Origin: Cyclobacteriaceae bacterium
GTDB taxonomy: Bacteria; Bacteroidota; Bacteroidia; Cytophagales; Cyclobacteriaceae
DNA: 64,000 nt
Reading direction: 5' to 3'
Assembly (NCBI GenBank): GCA_016786585.1
Contig: JAEUUI010000012.1
Location: 62,001 to 126,000, forward strand
Under the pieces are notes generated by a model, which saw only the letters and a program-made list of their open reading frames with translations, was not told where the DNA came from and did no database searches. Made by a program: the position numbers and the translations under genes. Positions 35,910 through 44,902 of the stretch are shown here, piece by piece (position 1 is the stretch's first letter; each line of letters opens with the position of its first letter).

Positions 35910-37130
35910 ATGAACGTAAGATCGTTAATCAATTTTACTGAGTTACAGCATACCGTAATAGGGGTTAATGTTCAAGTTCAAGATTATGTATACGATATTT
36001 CGTTCTGTGTATTAAAGAATAGTAAAGGCCAGCTTGCAATAATTGAAAGCGGTATAGGATTAGCTTCAATTGAGCTCCTGAATGATAGGATTTCAGCATA
36101 TAGATCGTATGCGCGCATGCATATTAATTTTACTGGTAATAGTGTGCTTTTAAAGGCCGTTGATGGACAAATCTTTAGCCACGATGATGCTGTTCAGCAT
36201 GCCTTTCCCTTCATGCGCCGGGATGAACTTGTCTCTCAACGCTTTGTAACCGAAAAGAATGCATGGCTTTGTGTTATGCGGATTGATCGATTAACAGTTC
36301 TCAATCAGTTGCACGATTTAGGGTATAATGTCTATTCATACTCGCTTGGACCCTTTATTCTTAATTTAATTTCATCTTTTTTGAGTAGTCAGGTTATCTG
36401 CGTTAACCAATACGAGATAGCATTTTCAGAAGATGGTCAAATCCTTGCTATCAACAATGAGCCAGGCAAAGTAAAAATGGCCATTCAAATAGGAGATTTC
36501 ACGGTCCATTCGGAATTGATAGCTTCTTATTCTTCAGCGTGCAGCATATTTTCATCGACCACAGGGCTGGATATCTCACTGAATCATCTTGTAAAACAAA
36601 ACCGGGAAGCTTTTGAATTCAATCAAAAATTATTTAAGGTCGGCAGATCAGCTGCTCTTATTACTTTACTGATGCTTATCATTAATGTGCTGTTATTTTT
36701 TTGGCTTGATGGTGAAATAGTACGATTGGAATCACAGGTCAGCTTTCTGAAAGGGCAAAGCCGGCAGACTAATGCTGCTCAATCAAAATTAGGTGCGTTA
36801 ACCAGATCGTATCAGTCATTGGGGTGGAAGTCGAATATGATGCCACTGTTTTACGCAGACCAGTTGGCTGCTATTGTTCCTTCACAAATGCAGCTTACCG
36901 TTCTTGAGATCGGTGTTTTTGATGATGGAAAGATGAAACGGGATAAAGTTTTGTCATTTAAATCAGATCGAATTCTTGTGCGTGGAAAAGTACCTAATCC
37001 CGTTGTTTTGGATGATTGGATACAAAGAATTGTTGATTTGGAATGGGTATCCGATGTTTCAGACCAACGATATCAATATAGCACCGAAGATAAATCAGGA
37101 ATATTTGAGTTGGTGATCCACATTAAATGA
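35910..37130 (+). CDS. GspL/PilM-PilN-like inner-membrane assembly protein
   Basis: A 406-aa protein with an N-terminal cytoplasmic half (1-240) of likely actin-like PilM/GspL fold, one membrane helix at about 247-267 (AALITLLMLIINVLLFFWL), a short coiled coil (ESQVSFLKGQSRQ) and a periplasmic ferredoxin-like domain. This arrangement is that of GspL, or of PilM fused to PilN. No ATP-binding residues of PilM are obvious, which fits GspL. It is placed between the secretin and the GspM-like gene, and it overlaps the latter by 4 bases. Assignment is from topology and order more than from sequence identity. Confidence 0.72.
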   Translation: MNVRSLINFTELQHTVIGVNVQVQDYVYDISFCVLKNSKGQLAIIESGIGLASIELLNDRISAYRSYARMHINFTGNSVLLKAVDGQIFSHDDAVQHAFPFMRRDELVSQRFVTEKNAWLCVMRIDRLTVLNQLHDLGYNVYSYSLGPFILNLISSFLSSQVICVNQYEIAFSEDGQILAINNEPGKVKMAIQIGDFTVHSELIASYSSACSIFSSTTGLDISLNHLVKQNREAFEFNQKLFKVGRSAALITLLMLIINVLLFFWLDGEIVRLESQVSFLKGQSRQTNAAQSKLGALTRSYQSLGWKSNMMPLFYADQLAAIVPSQMQLTVLEIGVFDDGKMKRDKVLSFKSDRILVRGKVPNPVVLDDWIQRIVDLEWVSDVSDQRYQYSTEDKSGIFELVIHIK

Positions 37131-37624
37131 AACTGGCAGTTTTTAAAGGACAAACGGCAAAGCTTGCAGCCATTGGGCTGGCGGCAATTGTCATTGTTGT
37201 GATTGCGGGTAAAGAAACATTCAGAGCAATGGTGAGATACTTTGAACTTGACCGCGAGTTAAAGGCCATGAGTCCCGTGATTCCGGCATCATCGCAAGAA
37301 GTTACTCCGTATGCGTTTTTGTTGAAAGAAACCGAATTGGAAAGGGAGATTTTTGCAGCGTTAAGCCGTACTTCTCAAGCGTACGGTGTCAATCTCAGGC
37401 AGGTTCATCCTGCCATAGTTTTTAATACTGGGGAGGTACTAACAATCAGCCAGAAGGTAACACTGGAAGGTGGTTTTGTTAGCATTCTAAAAGGTGTTCG
37501 AGATATTCAGGATATCAAGGGCGTCAAAATATCTTCAATCCGATTTGAAACAGAACATATAAATAGAATGAATCTGCTCGTTGCGCATATTTATTTTCAG
37601 GGTGTTAAACATATAGAAGAATGA
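37127..37624 (+). CDS. GspM/PilO-like inner-membrane protein
   Basis: A 165-aa bitopic protein: a short cytoplasmic N-terminus, a membrane helix at about 11-29 (AAIGLAAIVIVVIAG), a helical connector, and a periplasmic alpha/beta domain with LTISQKVTLEGGFVSILKGV, the pattern of PilO/GspM ferredoxin-like domains. It overlaps the GspL-like and next genes by 4 bases each, so the partners are translationally coupled. Function follows from position and topology. Confidence 0.68.
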   Translation: MKLAVFKGQTAKLAAIGLAAIVIVVIAGKETFRAMVRYFELDRELKAMSPVIPASSQEVTPYAFLLKETELEREIFAALSRTSQAYGVNLRQVHPAIVFNTGEVLTISQKVTLEGGFVSILKGVRDIQDIKGVKISSIRFETEHINRMNLLVAHIYFQGVKHIEE

Positions 37625-37980
37625 ATAGAGGAATAGCCAATAGTTTATTCTTTTTTTTGATGATGTTCTCATGCGATGATGTTCTTGAGAAAGATATCAG
37701 TAAGAAGGAGGTATTCTTAAAAACGCCCGCACCGGATTATTCTACGGATCAGCCAGATCAACTTTTTTGGTGGGACTACCTGGAGGGTGCCACTGCATAT
37801 GAAGTGTTGATTGTTACCCCCGATATGGATAATCCAACGGCATTATTGCTTGATTCTGTGGTTACAGAAAATAAATTAAGGTTTACCCTTTCGGCAGGAG
37901 AGTTTCAATGGTGTGTCCGTGGAACCAACAATGGATACAAAACGGCTTACACATGTCGTAAGCTCTTCATCGTAAATTAG
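37621..37980 (+). CDS. small lipoprotein with FN3-like fold in T2SS-like operon
   Basis: A 119-aa protein with a short signal and a lipobox FSC (Cys18) followed by DD, so probably lipidated. The mature part has FWWDYLEGATAYEVLIVTPD and GEFQWCVRGTNNGYKTAY, a pattern like a single fibronectin-III domain. It is not a known T2SS component. A secretin pilotin or peripheral outer-membrane part of the machine is possible. Start overlaps the GspM-like gene (ATGA). Confidence 0.6.
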   Translation: MNRGIANSLFFFLMMFSCDDVLEKDISKKEVFLKTPAPDYSTDQPDQLFWWDYLEGATAYEVLIVTPDMDNPTALLLDSVVTENKLRFTLSAGEFQWCVRGTNNGYKTAYTCRKLFIVN

Positions 37981-37981
37981 A

Positions 37982-38455
37982 ATGAAGAACAGGAGGGTCA
38001 TTATTTTGCTCGTATTGGTTGTTGGAATCTGGGCTACTATCGGCTATAAAATCGTAAGTGGTCTTTCGGACGATCATGAATCTATACAGAAGAGACCTGT
38101 CGTGTCATCAGGCAAAACAGCAAGTGATACATTTTTACTTTCTTTAGATTATGCAGATCCTTTTTTTAAAAGGAAAGAAGCCATTCGCCAGAACAAAACA
38201 AAGATTGTGCAGCATGTACAAGTGCCGAATACACCTGCGGTAACTGTTGATTGGAATGTTGTGAAATTTTCCGGAACACTTTACAATGCTTCTAAAAATG
38301 TTCCTACTGCAATTGTATCGATTAATGGCTTTGAATATTTTGTCAGGGAAAGCGAGAGCGTTCAGGGTTTCAAAATAAGTGAAATTGTAAGGGATTCAAT
38401 CAGAGTTAGTTATCAAAATCAGTCAACATATATCAAACGTGTTAATCTTAACTAG
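37982..38455 (+). CDS. GspC/PilP-like clamp protein
   Basis: A 157-aa bitopic protein with an N-terminal helix (VIILLVLVVGIWATIGYKI), a linker containing YADPFFKR, and a beta-rich periplasmic domain (VKFSGTLYNASKNVPTAIV, INGFEYFVRESESVQGFKI, IVRDSIRVSY). This pattern matches the homology-region domain of GspC and the PilP domain, which link the inner-membrane platform to the secretin N0 domain. The operon position agrees. Sequence similarity is low, so it is called from pattern. Confidence 0.66.
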   Translation: MKNRRVIILLVLVVGIWATIGYKIVSGLSDDHESIQKRPVVSSGKTASDTFLLSLDYADPFFKRKEAIRQNKTKIVQHVQVPNTPAVTVDWNVVKFSGTLYNASKNVPTAIVSINGFEYFVRESESVQGFKISEIVRDSIRVSYQNQSTYIKRVNLN

Positions 38456-38459
38456 TTTT

Positions 38460-39011
38460 ATGAATAAGAACACCCTTGTTTTTCGCATTGTAATGGGAGC
38501 AATTACTACTATGCTTGTAGCGTCCGTGATTTTTTTGTTTTTGGATGCAAAAAAAGTCGTGTATGTTACCTCGTATAAACTTGTTGAGGGTTATACGGGA
38601 ACGATAGAAGCCAGGAGAGAATTTGAGAAAAAGAGAGATGCTATGATGGGAAATGTGGATTCGTTAAAAATCGCCTTTGAACAGGCTCGGCTGGCGTACA
38701 TGCAATCGGTTCAGAAATTGAATGCGGAGCAAAGAATGGAAAAGGAGCAAAGACTTGTTCAGCAACAAACACAACTTGCACAGTACAGTCAGGCTGTTGA
38801 CCAGAAAATACGGGAGGAGGACAGTGAAATGATGCAGGAGGTTTTAAACCAAATCAACAGTTTTGTTGAAGATTACGCTGTTTCTAACGGTTATGACATC
38901 GTATTGGGCACAACCTCTTCTGGTAGTTTATTGTACGGGAAGAAGTCAATGGATATTACCGATCCGCTGCTTGAGGCGCTGAACAATTACTATTCAGGCC
39001 ATAAAAAGTAG
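38460..39011 (+). CDS. OmpH/Skp-like periplasmic protein, membrane-anchored
   Basis: A 183-aa protein with an N-terminal hydrophobic segment (IVMGAITTMLVASVIFLFLD) and a long Gln/Glu/Lys-rich coiled coil (about 60-130), ended by VEDYAVSNGYDIVLG and a terminal helix. This is the OmpH/Skp chaperone pattern. Skp normally escorts unfolded outer-membrane and secreted proteins in the periplasm. A copy inside a T2SS-like operon could serve very large clients. ATG 38460 is chosen. The frame opens at 38439 inside the GspC-like gene but without conserved content. Confidence 0.8.
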   Translation: MNKNTLVFRIVMGAITTMLVASVIFLFLDAKKVVYVTSYKLVEGYTGTIEARREFEKKRDAMMGNVDSLKIAFEQARLAYMQSVQKLNAEQRMEKEQRLVQQQTQLAQYSQAVDQKIREEDSEMMQEVLNQINSFVEDYAVSNGYDIVLGTTSSGSLLYGKKSMDITDPLLEALNNYYSGHKK

Positions 39012-39013
39012 TT

Positions 39014-39646
39014 ATGAAACGACTTTCCCTATATCTCTTAGCAAGTTTTTTTATCAGCGCATGTCAAAATCCCAAAGAGCTGACACCGGACCGTTATATT
39101 CGATGGATATCATCAGAAAGTCATGGATTTATTCAGGTCAAAGAGGTGAAAGAAGTAAGGTTGCAAACTCGCTTTCTTCCTGCTGATTATCAGGCGTATA
39201 AAGAGTTTTTACAAAGTACGAATGACTTGAGTTTTGATTCCATTCTTTCAACATATGGTTGTGGATTATCTTTTCAATTCACTATTTCTGCTGATAAAAC
39301 AAATGCGCTGTATCGCAATTTACTGAATTACGATATTTTGCAGCAAGACGAAACACTCGCGCGAATCCGGTATTTGAATTTCCATATTGAAGATTTTATC
39401 ACGTTAACGTACGCAGACAAGGTATATAAACCTGTTTTATCTCATTTTGAAGGCTATGATGAACTTGGTAATAAAATGACCTTTCAAACAAGTTTTATCG
39501 TTCCTGAATTTCCATGTGACAGGAACAAATCAGATTCTTTAGGAGATGTTACGGTAACGTTTGATGATCCCTTTTGGGATTTGGGCACCAATCATTTTCG
39601 TTTTGATAAGAAGCTGTTTGTCAGTTCTCCACGCTTGAAATTTTAA
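39014..39646 (+). CDS. uncharacterised lipoprotein
   Basis: A 210-aa protein with a signal peptide and lipobox ISAC (Cys17). The mature part is unrecognised. It has aromatic-rich strands and ends FVSSPRLKF. It lies 2 bases after the Skp-like gene and is the last gene of the first T2SS-like block, 117 bases before the SpvB-type giant. Function unknown. An outer-membrane accessory of the machine or of the giants is a guess. Confidence 0.6.
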   Translation: MKRLSLYLLASFFISACQNPKELTPDRYIRWISSESHGFIQVKEVKEVRLQTRFLPADYQAYKEFLQSTNDLSFDSILSTYGCGLSFQFTISADKTNALYRNLLNYDILQQDETLARIRYLNFHIEDFITLTYADKVYKPVLSHFEGYDELGNKMTFQTSFIVPEFPCDRNKSDSLGDVTVTFDDPFWDLGTNHFRFDKKLFVSSPRLKF

Positions 39647-39708
39647 TCGCAGGTTTAGTCTAAAAAGTTTTTTAGAAAACATTATGGAAAAATAATGTTG
39701 CGAATCTT

Positions 39709-39741
39709 TTTGATGATATCAGGAAATTCGGTGTATTTTTA
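39709..39741 (+). promoter_or_regulatory. probable promoter of the giant-protein genes
   Basis: TTTG at 39709-39712 and TATTTTTA at 39734-39741 (7 of 8 to TAnnTTTG) are 21 bases apart. They lie about 23 bases before the ATG at 39764. This suggests the giant genes can be transcribed separately from the upstream machine genes. Confidence 0.45.
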
Positions 39742-39763
39742 ATTAGATAAACCGCTACCCCAC

Positions 39764-42700
39764 ATGATAAGAAACAGAAAGCTTCTAAAAGCTATCGGAG
39801 TTTTTTTATTACTTCAGTTTAGTCTTCAAACATTTTTACCGTCAATTAGTTACGCCCTTACCTCCGGGCCGTCACAGCCTGAGTTCTCGAGTTTTGAGCC
39901 TGCCGCGACTACCAACATGGTAGATCCATTTAGCGGTGATTTCACATATAACTTGCCAGTTATTGAAATTCCTGGCCCTCATGGAAGCAGTTACCCGTTA
40001 TCACTTTCCTATCACAGCGGTGGATCTCCGGAAGAAGAGTCGTCCTGGGTTGGCTATGGATGGTCGCTTAACCCGGGAGCGATTAACCGCGGAACCAGAG
40101 GTTTACCGGACGATTATAAAAACAAGGATGTTACGTTTTATAATAAGATGCCAAAAAACTGGACAGTCTCAGTTGGTATGAAGGCTGCTTTCGGGGAAGT
40201 TTTTGGCGTTGATCTGAATAACATTTTTAAAGGTTCGCAAGTAGCCCCTACGTTTGCACTGCGCTACAACAATTATCGTGGCTTTGGTTACACAACAGGG
40301 TTGGGGATTAGCCTGGGTAAAGGATTGGTTTCACTGGGCTACAGTGTTTCTGACGGGAGTGGAAGTTTCTCGCTGAACATGAGCCCATACGCGATTTTGA
40401 AATGGGCGAGTACTGAGCCTGCAATGGCAGAAGCTAGAAAAAAACAGGAAGAAGAAAAGGGTTCGGAGAAGAAAAGCCGCCTCACACGAGTGTTGGATAA
40501 AAAAGATGCGCGAGATGCAAAAAGAGGAGAAGTGTCCAGTATTAACACGCTTTCTCTAGGGAGTTCCTACGGTTTATTTTCCTATACTCAGTCTGAAAAG
40601 CCGAACATTGTACAAAATTTTTCAGGAAAATCTTTTAACGTATCCATTAACCTGGAGGGTAATATTGCTCCCGTTCCTGCGGGGGCAACAGCAAACGTAT
40701 TTGGTAGCTATAGTTATCAAGTGAACGCTCCCAGTACAAGCGTCAAATCTTTTGGATATATGTATTCCGGAGAAGCCGGTGTAGACGACTTGATGGATTA
40801 TCACGTTGAAAATGAAAAAGACTTCAATCCGAGAGATGTATTTTTGGGAATTCCCTTTAACGACTCAGACAATTTCATGGTCACGGGAGAGGGTATCGGC
40901 GGCGGTTTTCGCATGTATAATAAATCGATTGGGCATTTCGGTCCGAGACAGTCGGGTAGCCATGTTGATATCTATAACGTTGGCGGGGAAATAGGTTCAG
41001 GCTGGACGTTTGGACCGGGAGCTGATCTTGGAAAGGGCACAACCGATTTGAATGTAAGTGACTGGAATCGACAACTTACCTCGTTTAATAAGATTACTGA
41101 TGCTATTGATGAGCCTTTGTTTTTCCGGTTTAACAATGATTTGGGAGGTGAATGGGGCACAAATCATAACGACAAGCCCTTCCGGGCAACGATAGACTCC
41201 AATCCGTTTAACGGTATCACGCCAATGCTCCCGGCTTCAGTTGCCTCAATTAATATAAACAATGAAAGAAGCGGCAGATCTTCCTATATCGGTTATCATA
41301 CTAATGAACAAATGCTGTCAGGGGCCAGCCCAAGCAATGAATCGTTTTCGAAGGTTGATGCATATAACTTTTTGTCCGACCGCTCAAATCCAGTCAGAAA
41401 AGATTTAATCGGTGAGATAACCATTTTTAATGAAACGGGTACCCAGTATAACTATGGGCTGCCTACGTATAACAGAAATGAAAAGAATTTAAGTTTCAGT
41501 GCTAAGGACCTGACACCTGTTTCGAATTTTATCGCATATACAACAACGCCCAATGAGGAAGTTAAAATTGGGCAGGTTAAAAATGCGGAATATGCGTCAA
41601 CCTATCTGTTGACTGAAATATTAACTTCTGAATATGTTGATGTTGGTGTAGTGAACGCTAAGGGGGAACTTGGTTCTTCACCTGATGATCTTGGTGGTTA
41701 CACTCGTTTTAACTATGAAAAACAAACCGATTCATATGTTTGGAGGAGCCCCTATCAAGGACTTTTTTTCAATAAGAACTCACAGTCAGATCAAAGAGAT
41801 AACACTGGTAGTTATGCTGAGGGAGAGAAGGAGGTCTATTTTGTCAAATCGATTGAAACAAAAACCCACGTAGCACTATTTACAACAGCTGACAGGACTG
41901 ATGGCATGGAAGCTGAATCAGATAAGTTTAGCAATGCCCAACCAGTTTTTGCCTCCTTGGATGCGTCAAAAAAGCTAACCCGTATCGACTTATATTCCAT
42001 TGATGATTTTGAAGTTGAGCTTGAAACTGGCAATCTGAAGCGTTACAGCGCGGCAGATGGACCCGATTTCGCTAAATTTTCTGGAACTCCAAAATTGAAA
42101 CTCAATGCAAAGCCAATTAAAACTGTTCATTTTGAATATAGCAATGAGTTGATGACCGGATTACCAAACTCATCAACGAATGGTGGGAAACTAACTCTGA
42201 CCCGTGTGTACTTTGAATATAATGGCATATCGAAGACCAAGATTAGCCCATATGAATTCATTTATAAATATCCTGATTACTCGAAGTATCCTACTAAATA
42301 TACAGATGGACTATTGGAACCCGATTTAGGTGCTAATTATCGCGACCTGACTGCACAAGATCAGAACCCTGTTTATAGCTATTTTATATCAGACGGCTGG
42401 GGTAACTATCAAAAAAATGGTCACCTGAGGTTCGAGCATTCGCGTACGTGGAATGATCAAAACCTGGAGGGCAATGTGAATCATTTTGATCCCGCCGCCT
42501 GGCAGCTGAAAGTAATCAAACTTCCATCAGGAGGGGAGATACATGTTCAATATGAACAGGATGACTACAGTTATGTTCAGGATCAGGAAGCCCATGTTAT
42601 GGCTTCTCTTAAAGACAAGCCAGCCGGAGACTTATTTACGATCGATTTAGCATCAATTGGATTTAAGGCTGGTGCACCGGTAGAGGACTTTGATCAGTTA

Positions 42701-44875
42701 AAGGCAATGATTGATAAACGCTACAAGAATAAAAAGATCTATTTTAAAATGCTCTACAGGCTTGTTAGCGAAGATCTTAGCGCGAATCCGGATTATCGAG
42801 AAACGTGTAATGCTGAATACATTGTCGGCTATGCATCTTATAAATCATGCTCTTATAATACCGGAAATCTGACACTAACGATTCAGCTTGAATCAACCGG
42901 GAACAATAGGTTACCGGTAGAAATTTGTCAGGAGTATGTGAAAACAAACCGGTTAGGGAAAATCGATCCTTCTTCATGCAATCCCGCCGGTATGAGTGAT
43001 CCGGATAGTCCGATGGCCATTGCGAATCAATTCACCAGTTTGGCTAAAAACATAGTGGCGCCATCATTATGTACAAACATAGATTTTAATCATTCATATT
43101 TCAGAATCCCGACACCTTATGCTAAAAAGGGAGGCGGGCTGCGCGTGAAACGATTGATGATGTATGACAAGGGCCTTGATGCCGGTTCTGGATTAGGAGA
43201 AAAAGTTCTATATGGCAGTGAGTATATCTATAAGATTAAAGAAGGTAACAGAGTAATCAGTAGTGGTGTTGCAACCAACGAGCCACAATCTTTCCGTGAG
43301 GAAAATATACTGGTGGATTTTGTAGCGCGCAAGAATCAAAATTTGTGGAGTAAAATTATCGCCGGGAAGGACAAGGATCAGGCAGAAGGTCCCATTGGCG
43401 AGACTGTATTACCAGGCCCTTCGGTGGGGTATTCACGTGTTATCATCAAGAATATTCACAGCGGCAAGTCAAATCCGGGCTTCAGTATTCAGGAATTTTA
43501 CACAGCAAAAGATTACCCCGTTCTGATGGCTCACCCGGATAAGGCAGGGACAATGACAACTCTTTTGAAAAAGGATAGCCCACCAGAAGTTTTACCATTA
43601 CCATTTTATTCGGTTGTAAAGAATAAAACGAGAGCTACACAGGGATTCAGCTATATACTGAATAATATGCATAGCCAGCCAAAGCGGAGTGGAACGTACA
43701 GTGGCAACTACACAGATGCAGTTGATCCCGATGGTGTTAAGATAACTCTGGCAACGTATACGTATTATGAACCGGGTGAAAAAATTCCGGTGATGTCCTC
43801 CATGCTTTCTGGAATAAGTATGAAGAATCCGGGCCGGGAAGTTGATCTTTCATTCTCGCAACGGAAAGTGATAGAGAAGTCAAATGATTTAAATGTTGAA
43901 GTTGACTTACAACTAACCTTTATTCCACTTGCATTTCTTACGCTGGTTATTCCGTACCCAACTTCAGTGCCCTCCTTCTCAGTTGTTGAAGGTGAGCTTT
44001 ATACGCACTCTACAACAAAGGTAGTTCGGTATCCGGCTATATTAAAGAAGACAGAGGTCTATGAGAACGGGATGACGCATACCGAAGAAAACCTTGCCTT
44101 CAATGAATATACAGGTAAGCCGGTCTCAATCCGTTCAACGGATGAATTTAAGGGTGCTTACCTTCAACAAAGCATTCCGGCTAGTTGGGAGTATGCAGGT
44201 ATGGGTCCTAAATGGAAAAATCAGGATAAACTGATTAATGGATCGTTTACGCTCGTTAACGGATATATTTCACTGACCAGTGCCGGAGGATGTTCGTTAG
44301 CAGATTTTACATTGGGTGATAAAATCCGGCTGGGCGACAGTCAATCTCAGGCCGTTTACTTTGTTACGGAATTGGACTGGCTTAATAATAAGCTAAAGAT
44401 TGAACTCGCTTCAAATGGGACGGCTGCGTCCGGGACGTACACCAAATTAAATATTATTCGTACAGGAAAAACCAATCAGCTACGCGTGAATGCTGGATCT
44501 ATTACTTCACATAATGAAGTTAAAGATAATATAGCCCCGATAACAATCGATGCTGGTACGCGGTATGCTGGTAATGAAAATAACCTGATCAATGACCTTA
44601 ATGCATGGAGGAATTCGGGATCTCTGCCTGCATCAGGCACATTCACACTTAGCAATTGCTATAGCGATGTAAATATGACCGGATTTGCGGATAAGCTCCC
44701 GGGATGCAATATCGATCTTTCAAAGGCCAAGGTCCGCCAGTTGGAATATCGGTTTACTGTAGTAGGTAATCAGGTTAACCTGGAGCTTATGGCGTTCTAC
44801 ATTAACTGTGCAAACAGTAATTGTGACCCATTTCCAAGTTCAGATTGGGTTCGAGTAGCCGCGGTTGGTTGGTAA
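39764..44875 (+). CDS. SpvB/TcaC-like giant secreted protein lacking its C-terminal module
   Basis: A 1703-aa protein with signal peptide (1-31). Residues about 36-109 hold SSFEPAATTNMVDPFSGDF, LSYHSGGSPEEESSWVGYG and WSLNPGAINRG, the N-terminal SpvB-like domain common to Tc-toxin and Bacteroidota RHS-associated proteins. The rest is beta-strand rich with repeated aromatic motifs and Tyr/Asn-rich turns. It includes LPSGGEIHVQYEQDDYSYVQ, typical of this family. The C-terminus includes TGKTNQLRVNAGSITS and then stops at VGW, without the DDWxxxGxWRAKxSY-type module that usually follows and without a type IX tail. That module is instead in the next gene. No immunity or enzymatic domain is seen. 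Confidence 0.8.
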   Translation: MIRNRKLLKAIGVFLLLQFSLQTFLPSISYALTSGPSQPEFSSFEPAATTNMVDPFSGDFTYNLPVIEIPGPHGSSYPLSLSYHSGGSPEEESSWVGYGWSLNPGAINRGTRGLPDDYKNKDVTFYNKMPKNWTVSVGMKAAFGEVFGVDLNNIFKGSQVAPTFALRYNNYRGFGYTTGLGISLGKGLVSLGYSVSDGSGSFSLNMSPYAILKWASTEPAMAEARKKQEEEKGSEKKSRLTRVLDKKDARDAKRGEVSSINTLSLGSSYGLFSYTQSEKPNIVQNFSGKSFNVSINLEGNIAPVPAGATANVFGSYSYQVNAPSTSVKSFGYMYSGEAGVDDLMDYHVENEKDFNPRDVFLGIPFNDSDNFMVTGEGIGGGFRMYNKSIGHFGPRQSGSHVDIYNVGGEIGSGWTFGPGADLGKGTTDLNVSDWNRQLTSFNKITDAIDEPLFFRFNNDLGGEWGTNHNDKPFRATIDSNPFNGITPMLPASVASININNERSGRSSYIGYHTNEQMLSGASPSNESFSKVDAYNFLSDRSNPVRKDLIGEITIFNETGTQYNYGLPTYNRNEKNLSFSAKDLTPVSNFIAYTTTPNEEVKIGQVKNAEYASTYLLTEILTSEYVDVGVVNAKGELGSSPDDLGGYTRFNYEKQTDSYVWRSPYQGLFFNKNSQSDQRDNTGSYAEGEKEVYFVKSIETKTHVALFTTADRTDGMEAESDKFSNAQPVFASLDASKKLTRIDLYSIDDFEVELETGNLKRYSAADGPDFAKFSGTPKLKLNAKPIKTVHFEYSNELMTGLPNSSTNGGKLTLTRVYFEYNGISKTKISPYEFIYKYPDYSKYPTKYTDGLLEPDLGANYRDLTAQDQNPVYSYFISDGWGNYQKNGHLRFEHSRTWNDQNLEGNVNHFDPAAWQLKVIKLPSGGEIHVQYEQDDYSYVQDQEAHVMASLKDKPAGDLFTIDLASIGFKAGAPVEDFDQLKAMIDKRYKNKKIYFKMLYRLVSEDLSANPDYRETCNAEYIVGYASYKSCSYNTGNLTLTIQLESTGNNRLPVEICQEYVKTNRLGKIDPSSCNPAGMSDPDSPMAIANQFTSLAKNIVAPSLCTNIDFNHSYFRIPTPYAKKGGGLRVKRLMMYDKGLDAGSGLGEKVLYGSEYIYKIKEGNRVISSGVATNEPQSFREENILVDFVARKNQNLWSKIIAGKDKDQAEGPIGETVLPGPSVGYSRVIIKNIHSGKSNPGFSIQEFYTAKDYPVLMAHPDKAGTMTTLLKKDSPPEVLPLPFYSVVKNKTRATQGFSYILNNMHSQPKRSGTYSGNYTDAVDPDGVKITLATYTYYEPGEKIPVMSSMLSGISMKNPGREVDLSFSQRKVIEKSNDLNVEVDLQLTFIPLAFLTLVIPYPTSVPSFSVVEGELYTHSTTKVVRYPAILKKTEVYENGMTHTEENLAFNEYTGKPVSIRSTDEFKGAYLQQSIPASWEYAGMGPKWKNQDKLINGSFTLVNGYISLTSAGGCSLADFTLGDKIRLGDSQSQAVYFVTELDWLNNKLKIELASNGTAASGTYTKLNIIRTGKTNQLRVNAGSITSHNEVKDNIAPITIDAGTRYAGNENNLINDLNAWRNSGSLPASGTFTLSNCYSDVNMTGFADKLPGCNIDLSKAKVRQLEYRFTVVGNQVNLELMAFYINCANSNCDPFPSSDWVRVAAVGW

Positions 44876-44902
44876 GTTTTGCTTCACATCAAAGTATTAA
44901 CT

